Counted from the first letter of the stretch, positions 41,116 through 53,237 are shown. The stretch is 64,000 bases of DNA from Cristatella mucedo (GCA_009760855.2 WPIO01000271.1:62001-126000); one strand, 5' to 3'. Translations and numbers: made by a program. The notes: generated by a model not told the origin, from the letters alone.

Positions 41116-41734
41116 GTCGGCTTACTTTTATTATGTACTACTGGACAGGTCTTATCCCTCGTGGTGGCGGAAACGCCGAGCTGCACACGTATATTCCAAG
41201 TCGAGCGAAAGCTTCATAAGCGTTTGATTCGTATCGACCGTACTCGACACGCATGGAACTTTGGACAGTCAAGGTGTCAGCAACACACTTGGCTGGTGTC
41301 ACTGTCAGCTAGTGAATGGAGACCATGAGGGTGGGAGAGCAGAGGCATTGATTAAGCTCGTGCTTAAGCTGTTACTTCTCTTAGCACGGCAAGGATTAAG
41401 CGCCACCCGTAGGATTGATCCTCTTAGCAGCACAACACTGGCCTTTTAGAAACCCGCTCTATATGACTGGCCCATCAGTTGATATGCCGACATTCCTGTT
41501 TTATTTCTAATTTAAGTCAATACCGGTTCCCTATGTACTCAGGGTTTAAATCGGGAAAACATTGAATTGGTCTTACCTGCTAAAGACAGTACCGAAAGCA
41601 ATTGTTTCCTTCAGAACTGTAGCCGAAGTACGCTTTAGCTCGAAGGCTGAAGTCGAAGTCAATTTCTCGATATTATGATCGTGCAAATGAATAAATACTT
41701 ATCTGATTGAACACAAGTGGCGAGTAACTAAATA

Positions 41735-41870
41735 TAATTCATATGGAGCTGGCCATTCACGTTCACGGTTACTGGTTCAATTCCAGCAGCAGGAGATCCT
41801 TTAATAGTGATTACAATCTGGGGTGATGGCCGCCACAGTTCTTCAATATAGAATTTGAATGACATTTTTA
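41735..41870 (+). mobile_element. Decayed SINE-2 copy
   Basis: GTTACTGGTTCAATTCCAGCAG (B box GGTTCAATTCC), GAGATCCTTTAATAGTGATT and GGGGTGATGGCCGCCACAG follow the SINE-2 order, diverged. Confidence 0.65.
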
Positions 41871-41999
41871 ATCAGCTAAACACTGTTTGCAATCTTTGAA
41901 GTTATCAATGGTACCTCAGACGGCTAGGATGACCGGAGACCACCCAGTAAGCACGTGTTCGACTAAGAAATGCCGCGATGGTTTGGCCCAGTGCTCGTC

Positions 42000-42085
42000 T
42001 CGAACCGACATCAAGATAATAATAATAATAATGCATTTGATATTGTGTCCCCAGAGAACTCAATATCTTTCTAGGCATTTTAGAT
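42000..42085 (-). mobile_element. LINE-B 3' tail
   Basis: The plus strand has AATAATAATAATAATGCATTTGATATTG, then CCCCAGAGAACTCAATATCTTTC and TAGGCATTTTAGATTTGCTG, the reverse complement of the LINE-B terminus with its ATT repeat. Confidence 0.7.
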
Positions 42086-42119
42086 TTGCTGCAAAGAAAG
42101 CAATATCGAAAATAAATGT

Positions 42120-42215
42120 ATTTAATTACCAAGATGGCGAGCTTGATCCCAGTGTGCATATTTGAAGTACCTGAATAGAGAATATCTTCTCTTAAGGTAC
42201 TATGCAAATTAAACG
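42120..42215 (+). mobile_element. SINE-1 3' part
   Basis: GATGGCGAGCTTGATCCCAG, TGCATATTTGAAGTACCTGAATAGAG and TCTCTTAAGGTACTATGCAAATTAA match the SINE-1 body and tail. It lies directly beside a LINE-B tail of opposite orientation. Confidence 0.65.
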
Positions 42216-42262
42216 AATTATATTAGTGCGAGAACTTATACTGAAAGGTAGCCGACGGCAAA

Positions 42263-42300
42263 GAGTTACGACTACGAGTTGTAACTCATTGTCGTAACTC
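42263..42300. repeat. Nested inverted repeat
   Basis: GAGTTACGAC (42263-42272) pairs with GTCGTAACTC (42291-42300), and inside it GAGTT (42276-42280) pairs with AACTC (42283-42287). No family recognised. Confidence 0.65.
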
Positions 42301-42394
42301 GTCTGCAACGATGATGACAGCGAGTTCATCCTTTCGAACGCTGCAAACACTCGAGGGCACTACGCACCTATGCAGAGCGAGGAGTCGGCACACA

Positions 42395-42775
42395 GCCATG
42401 CGCTGTAATGTAATTTAATGCTATGTATCTCCGTCTGTAACTCCAAAAAGCCACGCAAACTATTTTGGTGCTACGCAGGAGAGTTTTCATAGCCTACTCA
42501 AGGCCTAAGCATGCATTCGGTAGCCAACAGACTTCATCTCACGCAGCAACAAGAGAAAGTGAGAAGCTCAGCTGAATCAGGAGAGCAGTCGAGGTAGTGA
42601 ATAAAACTGAAGTAGCAGTTCAGGACGGCTGGAAAGGATGTGCTATAGACGGCAGATAGAGAGGATGTGTCGATGCTTAAGAACTTCGGAAATGAGCCAG
42701 TGATGCAGCAACAACTGCTTTCGGCAGGGAAAGCGAAATGTAAGGTTATAATTAAATAGCGCTGGGACATTGCTA
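42395..42775 (-). mobile_element. LINE-A 3' fragment
   Basis: The minus frame reads FPAVLNCYFSFIHYLDCSPD then SAELLTFSCCCV, matching the C-terminal end seen at 63.3 and 58.45 kb. The 3' end reads GGAGTTACAGACGGAGATACAT on the minus strand, the clearest LINE-A terminus in the window. Confidence 0.85.
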
Positions 42776-42985
42776 AAAGAAGTATAATCTCCCTTCACTT
42801 AACAATAAGAGCGGGTTATTAGGCTGGATGTGATAGCCGTAATGACAGATTCCCAAAGGTTGAGCCCAAATAGTACAAATGTATTACAAGTAGTACAAGT
42901 AGTAGCAGTTGAGTCGTACAAATGGCATTTGCTAGTTTCGAGGGTAAACGTTATATAACAGCCAAAATATAAAAGATTTCTTCCG

Positions 42986-42989
<4 letters not shown>

Positions 42990-43078
<89 letters not shown>

Positions 43079-43090
43079 GTATATATAATA
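42990..43090. repeat. (AT)n microsatellite
   Basis: About 100 bases of AT with a few ATGTAT interruptions. The 62-aa Ile/Tyr minus frame is a repeat product. Confidence 0.95.
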
Positions 43091-43629
43091 CAGACGAACG
43101 GGTCTTCAAAAAGTCAGGGGAGTATACATGTACAGCCAACTTTGTAACGACGACGTAATCGTGAAACTTCCTTTTACCCTTTTACCTCACAGTTAGGCAG
43201 AGCCGGCCAGTCTGCCACCTAATGTCTCATGTACCCAAAGGAATTGTACTTATACTGTGGCACATTCTTAGCCAATAATGCTAAGTCGGACTACAAGTCA
43301 GCATGATTTACTCTCTGATGGACGCCTGATCATTCGATCTCTGCCTCCGCTGCAGCTAACCAACTATAATCAGGTCGTGCAGCCATCTCACAATTTTGTC
43401 ACACACAGCGGTCAGGCTATGGCGGAGGAAATGGTCAGACGAGTGACGCAGGCTGGAATATCAGTTGCGGGTGGCTAGAATTCCAGGGCCAGGTTCAGGA
43501 CGGCTAAAATGTCAGGGTCAGGACGACCTAATAATACAAGAGAAGCCAGTGCGTAAGGAAGCTCAAAACCAGCTGACTCAGAAAACGGATTAGAAATCCG
43601 GTTGCAACAAGCCTAAACTGAGGACGCTC
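43091..43629. other. Unassigned stretch
   Basis: No family recognised. CAGGTTCAGGACGGCTAAAATGTCAGG-type repetition near 43480-43525 is weak. Confidence 0.35.
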
Positions 43630-44060
43630 ACTTAATAATAATAATTATACTAATACATGTGTATAACACCCTCAGAGAACTGAATCTCTTCCTAGGCAAT
43701 TTACAGATCTGCATAGAAAGCATTGCCAAGTAACTGGTGGTAGCAGCCGCAACCGGCAGGCATAGTGTAAGCAGGTACATGCACACGAAGAACGAATCAC
43801 GAAGACCCACCAAATGCTGTAATAAACAGGTTACTTTTTAGGCTTCCTTTTAACTGTCGTCGTGTCATGGGACGTTGTGGCGTTCATCGGTAGTGAGTTC
43901 CAGGCTTTTGGACCATACAAACAAAAGACACTGTCTCCAAATCTCGAACGGTTTTGAGGGTTGTGTGAGGTATGGCTAAACAGTTTTCGTCAGAATAGCG
44001 GGTTTTGCAATTCTTCCTGCTGAAGGTCCAAGCCTATATTTCCTACGCATCACCCGAGTA
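43630..44060 (-). mobile_element. LINE-B 3' fragment
   Basis: The plus strand begins with TAATAATAATAATTATACTAATAC and CCCTCAGAGAACTGAATCTC, the reverse of the LINE-B tail. It continues with AAGAACGAATCACGAAGACCCACCAA and GGTAGTGAGTTCCAGGCTTTTGG, blocks shared with the 26.1-kb copy. The coding region is decayed. Confidence 0.85.
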
Positions 44061-44596
44061 TAGCTTTTATTTCAGTGGCCGTCCTCGCCGGTGAGGACAG
44101 TTATCCCTAATCACGCGGCTTAGCAATGTGTGACCCCTTTAGATTACCAATTTGCCCAAGTGTCACATAAAAACTACGGGTCATCAGGTAATGTCAATTA
44201 CCGACAGATCAGAGAAATACTGCGCCATCAGGAAGAATCGAATCACATCTCCCATGCATACAAAGAGGAAGTGATTCAAATATATGCTGTGACTAATAAG
44301 GTGTGGGCAAACAGCAAGAAGGAAGCTTAGCGTGCTACTGATGGGTGCAATTGTTGGGTGACACGGTGACGTAATAATTGCCGCTAAAAAACCACATTGC
44401 TTTAATCAGTAGAAATCTACGGATTTGTCTCCACTCAGCACAGCTCCACAGTCTATTTCATGTCGGATCTAATCAATTGAAATGAGAAAATACTATATAG
44501 CTTGACGGTGGATGCCAACAATTCTTATGACATCCTCACCCCCATATGCGGCCAGTAAAGCCAAGTGATAATATGCAGTTTTGCTGCGTTTTCGTC
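44061..44596. other. Unassigned stretch
   Basis: No exon or repeat family recognised. Confidence 0.35.
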
Positions 44597-44662
44597 GATG
44601 CGGAGATCAGTGCGGAGATCAGTGCGGAGATCAGTGTGGAGGTCAGTGCGGAGGTCAGTGAG
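44597..44662. repeat. 12-base tandem repeat (GCGGAGATCAGT)
   Basis: Five copies of a 12-base unit, GCGGAGATCAGT with late GCGGAGGTCAGT variants. Because the unit is divisible by three, the plus frame at 44546-44845 (99 aa) carries an AEIS/AEVS peptide repeat. No domain supports a gene. Confidence 0.85.
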
Positions 44663-44929
44663 CTACTTCTGTGGCAGACCGAACAGGACGCATTCAATCA
44701 GGGGCATGCTTTCTACCAAACAATTTTAGTTGCAGACATAAACATGAATAGCCACGGGCTTTGGCAGCTGAAGCCACCCTTCCTTGAGCTCGGAGAGAGA
44801 CTGCAGATGCAGATACTGGATACCGGATACTCGATATTTAAATAGTGGTCGGCTGATTAAACAGCCCGATTTATAGACAGCAGCAGAAGAAAGCTAGCAG
44901 CCTTCCTCCCGGCCTGCAGCAGGCAGCAA

Positions 44930-45255
44930 ATGTAATGTATATCATACATCTCCATATGTAACCCCACAAAGCCACAAAGACGATGTAGGTATTACGAAGG
45001 AGAGTTTTGTAAAGCCCACTCACAGCCTAAGAGGCTTTCGGTACGCATTCGGTAGCCAATGGACTTCATCTCACGAACGCAACAAAGAGAAAGTGAGAAG
45101 CATAGCAGAGTCAGGACAGCAGTCGAGCTACTGAATAGTATGGAAGTAGTAGCTCAGGACCGCTGAAAAGGATGAGCCATAGTCGGCAGCAGGAGAGTAG
45201 TCGTAGTTGTGTACGAATTGTGGAAGCGAGTTCCAGAAGGTGAGTGAGTGTACTC
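44930..45255 (-). mobile_element. LINE-A 3' fragment
   Basis: The plus strand shows CATCTCCATATGTAACCCCACAAAGCC, CACTCACAGCCTAAGAGGC and TTCGGTAGCCAATGGACTTC, then GTGAGAAGCATAGCAGAGTC, the reverse complement of the LINE-A end and C-terminal coding region. Confidence 0.82.
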
Positions 45256-45537
45256 GCCTTCATGTCATAAAATCCTCATCGCAATGTTTTGAACCAGCCT
45301 GCAAGATTACCTGCAAGGAGTGAGCTACACATGTCTAGAAAGAATATTGCAGCCCAGACTTGTTTAAAGCTTATCTGTTTGTTGTTTGACCGTATCGGGG
45401 AAAGAATTACGAGCCAACGGACATCTAAACGCTTACCGCTTCGGGCTGCCTCCAACGTGCCGGTGGAGGCATAAGATATGCCGTAGTTAGTAGCCAACTG
45501 ATTAGGTATGGTCGTGCGTACTTATCCACATAGCAGA

Positions 45538-45655
45538 AACCCTGGTTTGGTCGATGTAGCTAGCCTTTAGCGACCGAGGTCGTGGGCTGGACCCATGCGG
45601 CATATGTAAAGTGCTAGGATAGAGATTAGGTTCTCTTCGGATACTATACAAATGA
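45538..45655 (+). mobile_element. SINE-1 copy
   Basis: CCCTGGTTTGGTCGATGTAG (head), CGAGGTCGTGGGCTGGACCC (B-box region), GCATATGTAAAGTGCTAGG and ATAGAGATTAGGTTCTCTTC through ATACTATACAAATGAATAAT follow the SINE-1 order. Confidence 0.8.
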
Positions 45656-47610
45656 ATAATAATTTATAACTTAAAGCAGATAGAATTGCGACGACTGCGA
45701 CGGACCGTTTAGAGGTTTTAGTTAATGAAAAGACATCAGTGCATTGTAAAAGCTGACCGGATGAGATGAGGACACAGGTAAGTGGCAGCTGACAGCTTAC
45801 ACTACAGGACAGCACTGAAAGCTCGACTATCTAAGAGGCCAGCCTACAGGCATCACTTCTATAGCGTCCAATGCTGCCGTAGTAGAGGAGGTTCAATAGT
45901 TAACTCCCGTGGCAGGTCGCCGAATAGCTGCTAAGGCATAGCCAGTAAAGATGGCCTAAACTAAGAAGCAATCCAGAGATTACTGTGAGCTACTCTTGCT
46001 TAAACAATACAAGACATTCATTTCTGACCCTAAGCTTAACTACAATACTGACATAGATGTATGTTAATGTATGTCAATTCTGGTCTATTGATACGTGTCC
46101 GAGCTGTACATAATAAAGTGATCGATACTTATATGAGATGCACGGAATGCAGTAATTGAAACAGAGCTATTGTGTCCACCTACGGCTCACTGCCCACGCT
46201 CTCCCTGCTGCTAGCATCGTATACAAGCTAATAGTAATAATAAAACATGTTTGTGTAGAGCCCAAAGGGAACCAAATCGATATCTATGCTATCTATCTAT
46301 CTATGCTGTCTATCGCTAAAATCGCTAATCGCTATCTATGCTATCTAGGCACGTTAAACGCAGTGAATAGAAAATAGTCAATCGCTTAAGAATAGCATGC
46401 ACAGTTTCAGAACGCACCAGTGCAGTAAGGAGAATTCACTCGAAACGAACAAAGACTTATCAAAAACATTTTTAGCTAATGCCAAGTGCCGAGACTCTAT
46501 TGCTGTTTTATTCAGTTCCGTTAATGATTTCAGGGTAAAAGTTTACTGCTATTATTTTTCTACAACTCACTGCCTGCTTTGTTACCCCTGGTTGATACGA
46601 AAACCAGATATGTATGTGGTAGGCTGAACTATGATCACTTCAATCCTAAACCAACAACCACCACGGTGGCTGGCCTGCCCTCACTCACCTAGCCATGAAA
46701 TATATATCTCTCTTTCCTCCTGCAGGCGATCGGTCAGCATTCTCCAGCAGTCACGGGTGGCCGGCCTTTACAGTTTGGCCTTCGCCTTACCTCATCAGCG
46801 CTACCATTCGACTGAACCCCACTTTACCGAAGCTCGATTTAAGCAGTGGAGGACGTGAGACGACAGGTGGTATGCCGGGCTGCTAGCCGGGCGGCAGGGA
46901 GCAGCCGTTGCAGGCAACGCAGTAAAGCTTTGCAAGTGCCCTGCATGTAATTCACCTCGCCTTAATCGCGTCTGTCGCTTCCCAAAAGGCCCCGAGAAAC
47001 TGGCTATTCGCTGCAGGCCGACTTTAAGTTTCGCTGTCGCACATGGTCGATAGCTAGCACTCTTGCCCTGTAGTTCTGCAGGAGAACTCTACTTCCGGTC
47101 CCTCATCATCACTGCTCAGCAAGCCGCACATCAAATTTAAAGACTCTTGCTACTCACTCTTCAGGTCCCATACTTCGGTTGTATCTGTCCGAAACCCGTC
47201 CGAACTGCTTTCCAAATCGGGCGCTCGGCCATCGTTCGACCCACTTCTCCGAATCAAATCGTTTAGAAGTGCCGAGAGCCAACATCAAATCGCTTGGAAA
47301 CCCGCCTTTGTTTGCAAGCACCCTAAGCTTGAAGTTCACTCACGAGTGACTTGGCATTTCCCGATTTGACGACATTTGACATTTGGGAGAGAAGCTAAAC
47401 ATGCAAATGTTCCTCACAGTATGAGCTGGATCCACATACTGACGCATGACAGCCATGGTTCGTTGCAAACGAAAATTTGGACAGAAAAGCTGCCACAAGC
47501 AGTGAAGCTAGCTAGCTAAACACACTATTTCTCGACCGTGCAGCGAATATAACTCGCAGGTACTGTCACTAGTGGTTAAATACAATGGGTAGTAGGGAAC
47601 AAGTGAGCCA
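45656..47610. other. Unassigned stretch with CTAT repeats
   Basis: No exon was proved. Near 46225-46290 a minus-strand LINE-B-like tail (AATAATAAAACATG, GAGCCCAAAGGGAACC) is followed by CTAT repeats to about 46350. Near 46710-46725 a good plus-strand acceptor (TCTCTTTCCTCCTGCAG) precedes 135 bases of mixed sequence; no matching gene was found. Confidence 0.35.
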
Positions 47611-47614
47611 AGCA

Positions 47615-47803
47615 GGCGAGAGAGAGAGAGAGAGAGGGAAAGAGAGAGAGGAGTGTGTGCGTGTGTATGTGTGTGTGTGTGTGTGTGTTTGTAGGAAGGA
47701 GAGAACGAGGGGAGAGTGGAGACTAAGAGAGATAGGGAGAGACAACGAGTTACGAGAAGAGATAATCAGATAGATGCAGAAGAGAAGGAGAGAGAGCAAG
47801 GGA

Positions 47804-47834
<31 letters not shown>

Positions 47835-47848
47835 GAGGGAGAGAGAGA

Positions 47849-47914
<66 letters not shown>

Positions 47915-47930
47915 AAACGAGCTGGGAAGA
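47615..47930. repeat. Compound (AG)n/(GT)n tract
   Basis: AG repeats, an internal GTGTGT block (47654-47689), then GAGGGAGAGA variants and a pure AG run to about 47905. Both strands stay open over it only because the repeat lacks stops. Confidence 0.95.
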
Positions 47931-49149
47931 AGATAAAGGAAAAATAGAAACGGAGGGAAAGAGAAGAGGGGGAAGACAACTTCGTAATGTAGAAGCGCTA
48001 GACTTTCATGAGCGAGCAGCTTGAGTCAAGGCCAGTGCATCATTTTTCTGGCTCCACCGGAGTTCTTCCCACCAATTAACGTACATACCTCATACCGATG
48101 TAAAGGTGAACTGCCACCAAAGTAGTTGCTGTACCGGCTACGATCAACAATAGTAACGTGGTTTACGAACAGCAAACGCTTGCAATACTAGATGTGCCGC
48201 TGTGTCAGCCACTGGCTAGTCGTACCTCCCACACTGGACGAATGCTATAGAAATCGCTACTTTGCCGGCCACACAAAGAGGCGCTCGCCACGAGGCGGAG
48301 GCGTTTAGGTTGCCATGCAGTTGAGCCCGGCGATCCTATGACTGATTGCATTTTTCCGAGCAATGTATGGCCATTTTCACCTCTCTAAGCCCATCCTCGA
48401 AGGGTTCAAGCCGCCGGGTTCGAGCGGGTGGAATGCACGCCATCGCTCTTCCTTAATTAATTGAGCGGTTCTCCCAGGCTGACTGACATACGCCCACTGG
48501 AGGCCGCGCCGGTGCGCTGCAGACGTGACTTCTAGCTCAGCTACATGACTGCGGCTCTCGGGCGCTCAGAGCGAGCGCAGACCAGCGAGCGGACCGAGAT
48601 ACTCGTTCCGCGCTCTCACTGGTCTTCGGACTGAGGCGTGGCGTGCAACGCAGCTGCCACGAGAGTGACTGGCCTAATGCGATGACGGATATCCTCGCGA
48701 AGCCGCTGGAAGACTGGCGCTTAGAGTGACCGGCTTGGAGACCGGGCTGGCGATGCTGCGCTGTGCGGCACTTGAGGCTGCAGGCGGTGGCTCGGCGTGC
48801 CCTGCAGGGTGTGCTCTACCAGCTCGGTCCAGCTCGGTACATGTCCACTACGGTGGCTGCACCTTTCGCAGCAGCCGCAAACTAGGGGAAGAAACCTGAG
48901 GTGGATGAGAGCGCTGGGGGAGGACGAGAACACCGGCAGCCCGGCCAGTAGGAGGAGGGAGCTGTATCATTGGAGGAGACGAAGGGAGAACGACAGCAAG
49001 CGAACAACATGCCGATAGCAACAAGCGTTCACCAGCGTAACTGTGTAGGAGAGTGGCTGTGCTGCTCTCGAGTCAGCAGCGTCCGAAAGAGCGACTCCAA
49101 TGCCAATGCGGCACGCCCAGCTTCCGGAAGGGCACGCAGAAAAGAATCA
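47931..49149. other. GC-rich stretch before the GA tract
   Basis: GC and CpG content rise from about 48.25 kb. Short frames of 70-73 aa on both strands lack domains. It could belong to a promoter or 5' exon, unproven. Confidence 0.3.
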
Positions 49150-49176
49150 GATAGAGATAGAGATAGAGATAGAGAT

Positions 49177-49244
<68 letters not shown>

Positions 49245-49357
49245 AAGGAGGGAGGGAGAGAGAGAAAGAGTGAGAGACAGAGAGAGACAGAGTGAGAGAC
49301 AGAGAGAGAGACAGAGAAAAAGAGAGAGAGAGAGAGAGGGCAAGAGAGAGAGAGAGG

Positions 49358-49444
<87 letters not shown>

Positions 49445-49470
49445 GAAAGAGAGATAGAGAAAGAGAAAGA

Positions 49471-49556
<86 letters not shown>

Positions 49557-49572
49557 AGAGAGAGAGAGAGAG
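49150..49572. repeat. (GA)n tract, about 420 bases
   Basis: The longest purine dinucleotide tract in the window, starting with GATAGA units and continuing as GA with GGGA, GAAA, GACA and GTGA interruptions. It supports a 268-codon plus frame and a 295-codon minus frame that are repeat products. Confidence 0.95.
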
Positions 49573-50250
49573 CAGTCAGCACCTAACGATCGATCGGCAG
49601 CGAGCGAGCAAAGCCGAGAGAGATGCGCGTCGAGCAGCAGCCCCGCGAACGGACAGACGTACCGGTACGGGTCGCCGCCAGCAGCTTTCACCCGCGAAGT
49701 GCGCCCTCGGATCGGCGGACGATTAGACTTCGGGACGGCACACGGGCTCCGCTTGGCTGGATTAACAGCCGCATAATTCAGGTTTATGTGCTCCCCCCCC
49801 CCGTCCTCCGTGCCCCGCCCCAGGGTACACGTCACCAGAGGAATGTGTGGCGTTGGACGGCTGCGTGGACGGCAGAGACGGCTTCTCCGTAGACGAACCT
49901 GCTGCAGCTGGCTCATGCCCTGGCATCGGGCGACCCCAGCGGCACGGCTGCCTCTGTTCGAGCAAACCGAATGTCTCTTCTAAGAGGCTGCAGCCACCAT
50001 GGCAGTGTGGCGCATGCGTGGCTGGATGTTTCTCCCAGCCTCGCTGCGGTGGCGACATCTTAGGAAAACCGCCGCTTTTTGCATCGGCATTTGGGCGGTG
50101 GCAGAAGACGCAGCCAGCTACAGGCTCTTGGTGCATAACAATCTCAATGTCCTGAACCACCAAAGGATTTTAATTGGTTTGAGGAATGGCAAAACAACTG
50201 GAAGCCTAGGGGCCAGCGGTGAAAGAACCCACTGGAGGAATGCGTAGGTC
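49573..50250. other. CpG-rich island after the GA tract
   Basis: CpG-dense sequence with poly-C near 49792-49802. A minus frame (49762-50163, 133 aa) begins DIEIVMHQEPVAGCVFCHRP and has Cys/His pairs, and plus frames of 89-102 aa overlap it. None matches a family I know. It could be a first exon or a promoter island. Confidence 0.3.
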
Positions 50251-50811
50251 GCATGAGGCAGGCGATTGAGGAGCGCGAAGGTCGGATGAGCAGGCAAGTG
50301 TATGAGAGCGAGTTACCCTGCTAGTTTGATTTGGGATCTTGTAATTTATTTATTGCTGGACAGGGAGCTAGTGAAGCGGCTACTGAAGCGATTAATGATA
50401 ATAATATTATAATAATTAATGATAATAATATAATATTTAAAGATAATAAAATAATATTGAAGCTACGCCTACGTCTACAGTAGACTAGTCAAGCTGCTGA
50501 CTTTAGCACCAATTTAAGGTAGTAATGGACGCGAGCCCGAATTCCTTTAAGAAGGGAACTGCAGCAATCTTGAAGGGAAACCTCAATAGCGTTAACTCAC
50601 TCAGATGTCCAAGTCCTGTCTGCAAACACTGTATTTTTGCCAATACTTGTGCATAAAATAATTGATGGGTATTATCGCCGTTGAAATTGGTGGACCACCT
50701 CCAACCTCCAATGGCTCGTCACAATGTACGATCTCTGTCTAGGATTAGCTGCTAATTAATAAGACGGCTTATTAAAAGTCACTATAATTCTCGCTTGCGA
50801 TTCTTTCTAGA

Positions 50812-50900
50812 TTAATAATAATGATAATAACAATAATAATGCACTTGATAAATGCGCCCTCAAAGAACTCAATCTCTTTCTAGGACTAAGACTCTCCTAA
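50812..50900 (-). mobile_element. LINE-B 3' tail
   Basis: AATAATAATGATAATAACAATAATAATG, GCCCTCAAAGAACTCAATCTC and TTTCTAGGACT are the reverse complement of the LINE-B end. Confidence 0.7.
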
Positions 50901-51164
50901 GTACGTATCTGGTAATTCTATGCAACAAGTTCTCGCATAATTTCTCTTTACTGGATTGCTGCAGAGGAATTTATCTCAGTCTGCAGCTCCATAAAGCTGC
51001 AAGGATCAAGTGAGCGACGCTGCGTATCATTCACCATGTGAATACAAAGCAAAATTCTCACTATGATCCACACGAACCGCTACAGCTGTATAGCGTCATG
51101 CCTTGCTGCATGCATGCACAGCTGTGGCCTCCTGAATGTGCTCCTGTGTCCGCTCAAATAGAAT

Positions 51165-51240
51165 AACTTCGCAATACATTTGTACAGCGCCCTCGGAGAA
51201 TCTAATCTTTTTCTAGGCACTTTAAATTTGCTGGAAAAGA
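51165..51240 (-). mobile_element. LINE-B 3' tail
   Basis: AATACATTTGTACAGCGCCCTC, GGAGAATCTAATCTTTTTC and TAGGCACTTTAAATTTGCTG match the reverse complement of the LINE-B end. Confidence 0.68.
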
Positions 51241-51814
51241 AGCGTGATCGAATTGTTTTTGGTTTATGGCTACTGAACTTATTTTCAGCTATACTTACAT
51301 AAAAGAAGATATCTTCTCACCTACTAGCCACGCTGGCTTAACCTGTAGCGGTCAGCGACAACACTTTTTGACGGGAGCTAAAAAGAGAGCATTCCTGCCG
51401 AGCTGCAGCCGCTTACTTGTGACATCCTTTTTTTGTATGTGAGAGCAGCTCTTGTGACATAAGTTGGCCAAGGATCTCCCTCGGAGGGCCGGATGCAGCT
51501 TCCCGTGCTACACAAACGTGGTGGAACGCCACAAGACAGCAGGACGCTGACGTCACCTCTCCTGACCGGGTTTTTAATGGACCGCCCTTTACCGAAACCT
51601 ATAAGATACCGGCACGGTTTGAGCGCACTAAGCCACTTGCTGTCAGTAAATGTAAAGAGCTCAAAAAACGTTCTATTAATCTTGCGCTATTGTATTAAAT
51701 TGCATGCTATTTGTGCTATCCTGACTGCTGGCTTCTATCTTTTCTTTATCGCACGCGATTAAACCTGTCGGCGACTGTATACGCATTAGCAGCCTCGGTT
51801 TCGGGCTTTACCAT

Positions 51815-51985
51815 TCTTTAGCTGAATTAACAGCCTCATTTGTATAGCGACAGAAGAGCCTTACCTGCTATCACCACCGCTTGCAGTTGACAATAAAGGA
51901 TTGCCCAACTGCAAGATTCGAACCCACGTGACCTCGATCGTGAAGAGCGAGCACTTTACCTCCTGGTCTATCGCTGCTCTGGGCG
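51815..51985 (-). mobile_element. SINE-2 copy
   Basis: The plus strand reads GAATTAACAGCCTCATTTG (reverse of the tail), TTACCTGCTATCACCACCGC (reverse of the body), CAAGATTCGAACCCACGTG (reverse of the B box) and TTTACCTCCTGGTC (reverse of the A box). It is fairly complete. Confidence 0.8.
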
Positions 51986-52604
51986 CTGCTATCCTAGTGA
52001 AAAAAAAATCTTGTTTCTCAGTTTCTCACAGGCAACGATTACTCGACCGGAACAGCTTCGCGCTTCCGGTGGTAGAGGGCGCTGTCTACTTTTTTTTATC
52101 TATATCTTCACACTCACTTCAGGCTTTCGTGCATCATCAACCGGCTTAAAAGCCTTAAATTGAGTTTACAATTTACTTAGTAATAGGTTGTATGGTTTAT
52201 TAATGTATAGCTATTACATATAATGAAATTAAATTGAGTATTAAAACCTTCGTGTGTTGTTAATGGCAGACTACTCACTAGCTCGAGGGGGATTTCCTAA
52301 CTTGCCTGGAACGACGTAAGTCGGGCAGCGTACGTGCTCACTGGACGCTTACAGCAGCAGATGTAACCGTTGATGCATTGCACTTAAATAAAAATTATTA
52401 AAATGCTCAATCGTACATCTGGTACAGCCGGAGTAAGCTCGAGCACATACTATATATATGGAACGAATTTACAGACACAATGCCACGGCCAATACCATTG
52501 CAATTTTCTTACGCTGAGTGTACATAGGAATGCTAAGCCTAAATTTGAAATCCCCGTATTGGGTGCCAAAGGCGTGGGTCGTGCTAGTGCAACAGCTACA
52601 GCTC
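51986..52604. other. Unassigned stretch
   Basis: No exon or repeat family was recognised; locally AT-rich near 52150-52260. Confidence 0.35.
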
Positions 52605-52680
52605 TGTACCTGAAGTCTCGATTGCTCAACCGGCAGAGCATTTGACTGGCAAATCAGACATTGAGGGATCGTTCCAGATG
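52605..52680 (+). tRNA. tRNA-like sequence, probably decayed or a SINE head
   Basis: ATTGCTCAACCGGCAGAGC resembles a D arm with an A box, followed by ATTTGACTGGCAAATCAG (anticodon arm with a CTGGCAA loop, so GGC, Ala-like) and GAGGGATCGTTCC in the T-arm position. The T stem does not pair well, and the acceptor stem does not close cleanly, so this is a tRNA pseudogene or tRNA-derived SINE head. Confidence 0.35.
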
Positions 52681-53234
52681 CCACTTTTCTGCATTCGGTG
52701 CTAGGACAGATAGACTCTGGTCGTTCTACATTCTGAAATTCAATAGACAATACCTCGAGCGTAAAACAGATTTTGATAAGGTTTGGCTCACCTGAGCACC
52801 AGCCCAAAGTTCACTGCACAGCCAGAATCCGGTGGCGCTTGCACTGGGTGAATCGTGTTGCCGACTGGCGGCGTAAAGCAATGCTACCAAGACGTAATCG
52901 CTTGCAGACAATGTCATTGGCAGACAGTGTCGCTGGCTGACTATATCAACGCGATTCGAGTTCGGTTTTATAACCCACCCAGCATTCCTCGAGTACGCCA
53001 CCTCGACCGGTACATGGACCCCGTCAGGTGCATTTAGCACCAGTAAGTGGAAATATGTCTTCGCCATGGGTCACGTGTGCGTCTCGCTTGACAGCGACCT
53101 AATCAGCCGACCGAGGACTCAAACGCTGAAAGTCGCGACTGGCAGCAGCGTCGGTGCGCACAGGCTTCGTGTGTCCCTGTGGATGTCCTGAATGTACCCC
53201 GAACGTCTCAGGACATCAGATCCGTTCGCTTATG

Positions 53235-53237
<3 letters not shown>

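Noticed and set aside
49029-49916. 295-aa minus frame and 268-aa plus frame
   Set aside because: Both are translations of a GA dinucleotide tract with stop-free frames; composition is Ser/Leu or Glu/Arg only.
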